Source of the DNA: Methanosarcina sp.
GTDB taxonomy: Archaea > Halobacteriota > Methanosarcinia > Methanosarcinales > Methanosarcinaceae
Assembly (NCBI GenBank): GCA_017883485.1
Contig: JADGNM010000140.1
Coordinates: 1-6,758, forward strand
Direction: 5' to 3'
Length of the DNA stretch: 6,758 nucleotides
In this document: in pieces, positions 4,697 through 6,758 of the stretch
How the letters are laid out: the number at the start of each line of letters is the position of its first letter
How positions within the stretch are numbered: position 1 is the first letter of the stretch
Position numbers and translations under genes: made by a program
Notes under the pieces: model-generated
Told to the model about the DNA's origin: nothing
Seen by the model: the letters and a program-made list of their open reading frames with translations, nothing else
Databases searched by the model: none

Positions 4697-5834
4697 AATT
4701 CCAGAAGAACCGGTTCCAGAAGAACCGATTCCAGAAGAACTTAGAGAACGTGCATACCAGGGGAAGAGCACAAAAGAGGATGCTTTCCAGCTTCTGGAAA
4801 TACCTCCGCTGGAGCTTTTCAGGTTTGCGGACGAACTCCGCTCCCTCGCAGTCGGAGATGCGGTTACCTATGTGGTAAACAGGAACATCAACTTTACCAG
4901 CCGCTGTTTGGGAACGTGCGGATTCTGCGCCTTTAGAGATATGAACGGATACATCCTCAGCCTTGATGAGATCATGGGAAAGGTAAAAGAGGCAAAGCGG
5001 GAAAATGCGACTGAAGTCTGTATCCAGGGGGGTCTCCTTCCTGATGTGGGCCTGGATTTTTACCTTGGTATTGTAGAGGCTATTAAGGCAGAGTTTCCTG
5101 AGATGCACATTCACGCTTTTTCGCCAATGGAAGTATACCATGCCGCTCATTCCAGCGGAATCACGATAAAAGAAGCTCTTTTCAGGCTCAGGAAAAGCGG
5201 GCTTGAAAGCATGCCAGGTACTGCAGCCGAAATACTTTCAGACAGGGTGCGTGAGATAATCTGTCCCTCAAAACTGAGAACAGGGGAATGGATCGAAGTA
5301 GTCAGGCAGGCGCATGCTGCAGGCATTCCTACTACTGCAACCATGATGTACGGACACATCGAAACCCGTGAGGAAAGAATCGATCATATGCTGATCATCA
5401 GGGAGATTCAGAAAGAAACAGGCGGATTTACGGAGTTTGTGCCCCTGCCCTTCCTGCCTTATAACAATCCTTTAGGGGAAAAACTGATGAAAGAAGGCAG
5501 GTATGCCACTCCAGGCATTGAGGACCTGAAAACCTATGCTCTATCTCGCATCCTCTTACACGGACATATAGATAATATTCAGGCAAGCTGGGTAAAACTG
5601 GGTAAAAAACTTGCCCAATTCGCCCTTTACTGCGGTGCAAACGACCTCGGAGGTACACTCATGGAGGAAAACATCTCCAAATCCGCAGGAGCCTCCAATG
5701 GGGAAAGGATCTCGGTAGAAGAACTCGAATGGATGATCCATGGAGCAGGCAGGATTCCAAAAGAGAGAACTACCCTATACACAGGAGTGTATAGAATGGC
5801 TCCCGGAAATTCAAGAAAGATTCAAGGATTCTGA
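4686..5834 (+). CDS. cofH: FO synthase subunit 2 (5-amino-6-ribitylaminouracil--tyrosine 4-hydroxybenzyl transferase)
   Basis: CofH is the radical-SAM partner of CofG. It cleaves tyrosine and attaches the hydroxybenzyl group to 5-amino-6-(D-ribitylamino)uracil, a riboflavin-pathway intermediate. The 382-residue protein has the family signature NRNINFTSRCLGTCGFCAF with cluster cysteines C74, C78 and C81. Downstream come the conserved IQGGLLPD, AFSPMEVYHAA, GLESMPGTAAEILSD and FVPLPFLPYNNP segments, and near the end NDLGGTLMEENISKSAGA, typical of the CofH/MqnC group. The extreme N-terminus carries an acidic PEEP(V/I) repeat encoded by a 15-bp tandem repeat, which is probably dispensable. A GGAGGA site 6 nt upstream supports the ATG. 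It overlaps cofG by 11 nt; in actinobacteria and green algae the two are one fused polypeptide, so equal synthesis by coupling makes sense. MqnC/MqnE (menaquinone) are related but the cofG neighbour settles the assignment. Confidence 0.95.
   Translation: MNRKIPEEPVPEEPIPEELRERAYQGKSTKEDAFQLLEIPPLELFRFADELRSLAVGDAVTYVVNRNINFTSRCLGTCGFCAFRDMNGYILSLDEIMGKVKEAKRENATEVCIQGGLLPDVGLDFYLGIVEAIKAEFPEMHIHAFSPMEVYHAAHSSGITIKEALFRLRKSGLESMPGTAAEILSDRVREIICPSKLRTGEWIEVVRQAHAAGIPTTATMMYGHIETREERIDHMLIIREIQKETGGFTEFVPLPFLPYNNPLGEKLMKEGRYATPGIEDLKTYALSRILLHGHIDNIQASWVKLGKKLAQFALYCGANDLGGTLMEENISKSAGASNGERISVEELEWMIHGAGRIPKERTTLYTGVYRMAPGNSRKIQGF
4701..4740 (+). repeat. 15-bp tandem repeat within cofH
   Basis: CCAGAAGAACCG(G/A)TT occurs at 4701-4715 and 4716-4730, with a partial third copy at 4731-4740. 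It encodes PEEPV-PEEPI-PEE at residues 6-18 of CofH. The period is a multiple of three, so copy-number change keeps the frame. Confidence 0.85.
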
Positions 5835-5899
5835 ATTCCTGAATGAACCTGTCCAGCAGGATTAAATGCTAATTAGACATGTTAAAGCAGGAATGATGG

Positions 5900-5926
5900 C
5901 CGTACTCTGAAAAACAGGCAGTATGG
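5900..5926 (+). terminator. hairpin downstream of cofH, possible transcript end
   Basis: CCGTAC (5900-5905) pairs with GTATGG (5921-5926) with one G-U pair, and CTG (5907-5909) with CAG (5915-5917) around a loop of five A. It is 65 nt after the cofH stop and followed by purine-rich and then AT-rich sequence, not a T run. It could be a 3' end stabiliser or processing site rather than a terminator. Confidence 0.3.
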
Positions 5927-5973
5927 AATAAGAGAGATAAATTTAATGTAAATATTTATACTTAAGTCCTAAG

Positions 5974-5983
5974 GTTTTATAAA
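5974..5983 (+). promoter_or_regulatory. candidate TATA box of cofC
   Basis: GTTTTATAAA resembles the TATA element ahead of the ferredoxin operon. A start site about 25 bp downstream would fall near 6003-6008, inside the phased repeat, leaving a leader of about 110 nt before cofC. ATATTTATAC at 5952-5961 is a weaker alternative. Confidence 0.5.
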
Positions 5984-6020
5984 CGCGGAAAACGCGGAAA
6001 AACGCGGAAAAACACGGAAA
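5983..6020 (+). repeat. four short direct repeats with roughly 10-bp period at the cofC promoter
   Basis: The unit ACGCGGAAA(A) begins at 5983, 5992, 6002 and 6012 (the last copy ACACGGAAA), with periods 9, 10 and 10. A fifth degenerate copy may be TAACGTG. The copies follow the TATA box directly and cover the expected transcription start, so a protein bound to them would lie on one face of the helix. Too short for a CRISPR array. Confidence 0.75.
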
Positions 6021-6038
6021 TAACGTGCCCATAATTTA

Positions 6039-6099
6039 GTCCTCTTGAGCGGAGCGAAGCGCAGCGAAAAGGACGCGTACTCCCGAGGCGCAATTCGGG
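6039..6099 (+). promoter_or_regulatory. GC-rich structured leader of cofC, possible dispersed repeat
   Basis: Two consecutive hairpins can form. GTCCT (6039-6043) pairs with AGGAC (6070-6074) around an arm containing four 5-nt units ending in AGCG (6047-6066); CCCGA (6082-6086) pairs with TCGGG (6095-6099) around an 8-nt loop. The GC-rich sequence is sharply different from the AT-rich DNA just upstream, and resembles short intergenic repeats I associate with Methanosarcina genomes, though I cannot verify that here. Confidence 0.4.
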
Positions 6100-6105
6100 T
6101 GGTGC

Positions 6106-6110
6106 AGGAG
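6106..6110 (+). promoter_or_regulatory. ribosome binding site of cofC
   Basis: AGGAG lies 5 nt before the ATG at 6116, with GGTG just upstream at 6101-6104. It comes 6 nt after the second leader hairpin, close enough for that hairpin to affect access. Confidence 0.6.
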
Positions 6111-6115
6111 CCCAG

Positions 6116-6742
6116 ATGAAAGCTGTAATCCCCTTTAAGAAAGCCCATGCAAAATCCAGATTGTCTCCTGTCCTTAGCCAGGAAGAAAGGGAAGAGTTAG
6201 TTGAGCTCATGCTGAATCAGGTAATAGATTCCGTTAAGGAAGCCGGAATAGAAACTATCGACATTCTAAGCCCTTCGATGTACGGCCTTGAGAACCTAAG
6301 GGGATTCCGGGTTTATCTAGACAAAAGAGACCTTAATGGAGTTCTAAACAGTTATCTCGAACAGGCTGAGGAGGCAGTCCTGATTGTTATGGCTGACTTG
6401 CCTCTCCTCTCTCCGAACCATATAAAAGAGATAACTTCGACAAAAGAGGATATATGTATTGTCCCGGGAAAAGGCGGAGGCACAAATATCCTGTTTATCA
6501 GGAACCCTTCAAGATACAGGGTCATGTACTACGGCTCCAGTTTCCTGACACATTGCTCGATAGCAGCAGAATCAGGACAAAATATTGAAGTTTATGATTC
6601 TTTCCTTGCAAGTACGGACATCGATGAGCCTGAAGACCTTGTGGAACTGCTTATACACGGAAAAGGAGCCGCAAAGGATTATATAAGCCGGAAGTTCAGG
6701 CTTGAAATTAGCAGAGGGAGGGTAGGACTTTCCTTAATTTGA
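6116..6742 (+). CDS. cofC: 2-phospho-L-lactate guanylyltransferase
   Basis: CofC transfers GMP from GTP to 2-phospho-L-lactate, giving the activated donor that CofD joins to FO to make F420-0. The 208-residue length is typical. It is a compact nucleotidyltransferase of the GT-A fold: the nucleotide-binding N-terminus is VIPFKKAHAKSRLSPVL (residues 4-20, with K8, K13 and R15); VMADLPLL (91-98) carries the metal-binding D94; KGGGTNILF spans 119-127; and the acidic STDIDEPEDL segment at 166-175 is the usual second metal site region. It is cytoplasmic, with no membrane segment. The ATG is fixed by AGGAG 5 nt upstream and by the conserved MKAVIPFK start. It is separated from cofH by 281 nt with its own TATA box, phased repeats and structured leader, so it is probably transcribed independently of cofGH. 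It shares the F420 pathway with them. Nothing looks broken. Confidence 0.93.
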   Translation: MKAVIPFKKAHAKSRLSPVLSQEEREELVELMLNQVIDSVKEAGIETIDILSPSMYGLENLRGFRVYLDKRDLNGVLNSYLEQAEEAVLIVMADLPLLSPNHIKEITSTKEDICIVPGKGGGTNILFIRNPSRYRVMYYGSSFLTHCSIAAESGQNIEVYDSFLASTDIDEPEDLVELLIHGKGAAKDYISRKFRLEISRGRVGLSLI

Positions 6743-6758
6743 ACCGGTTTAATCGTGA

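Noticed and set aside
4620..5150. A 176-residue minus-strand frame with repeated FFWNR units
   Set aside because: It lies opposite cofG-cofH; the repeats are the antisense reading of the 15-bp repeat in cofH, and cofH is clearly the real gene.
5983..6020. CRISPR array
   Set aside because: Units of 9-10 bp without spacers; far too short for CRISPR repeats.

Overview
The window reads as a piece of a methanogenic archaeon's genome, most likely a Methanosarcina species. The main reasons are the pair cofG-cofH followed by cofC (coenzyme F420 biosynthesis), archaeal TATA boxes (TTTATAAAC type) instead of bacterial -35/-10 promoters, Shine-Dalgarno sites matching GGAGGTGAT, and a multidomain CheB-CheR signalling protein and a histidine kinase of the style common in that genus. 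The species is not identified.

Region by region: (1) Positions 1-1864 are a graveyard of signal-transduction genes. A possible minus-strand fragment runs off the left edge. The C-terminal ATPase part of a histidine kinase (105-497) has lost its phosphoacceptor region. A CheB-CheR fusion (about 530-1864) carries a complete CheB methylesterase domain, but it has one probable frameshift near its start, a clear one inside CheR (near 1605), and ends before CheR is complete. (2) Positions 1865-2173 are AT-rich and non-coding, with several inverted repeats and a promoter at the right end. (3) Positions 2174-4696 and on to 5834 look like one operon: a 53-residue 2[4Fe-4S] ferredoxin overlaps by 4 nt a CrtI/phytoene-desaturase-like flavoprotein; 52 nt later comes cofG, which overlaps cofH by 11 nt. 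(4) Positions 5835-6115 are non-coding and hold a second promoter, a helically phased short repeat and a GC-rich structured leader. (5) cofC (6116-6742) closes the window.

Together CofG and CofH are the two radical-SAM halves that build the deazaflavin FO from tyrosine and a ribityl-aminouracil. CofC makes the GDP- or GTP-derived activated phospholactate needed to turn FO into F420. The ferredoxin and desaturase-like flavoprotein are probably redox partners; their substrate is unknown, and their place at the head of the F420 operon is the most interesting functional question here. The most striking sequence oddity is that cofG has no ATG, GTG or TTG upstream of its radical-SAM cysteine motif. 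A well-placed Shine-Dalgarno points instead to an ATT start at 3662.
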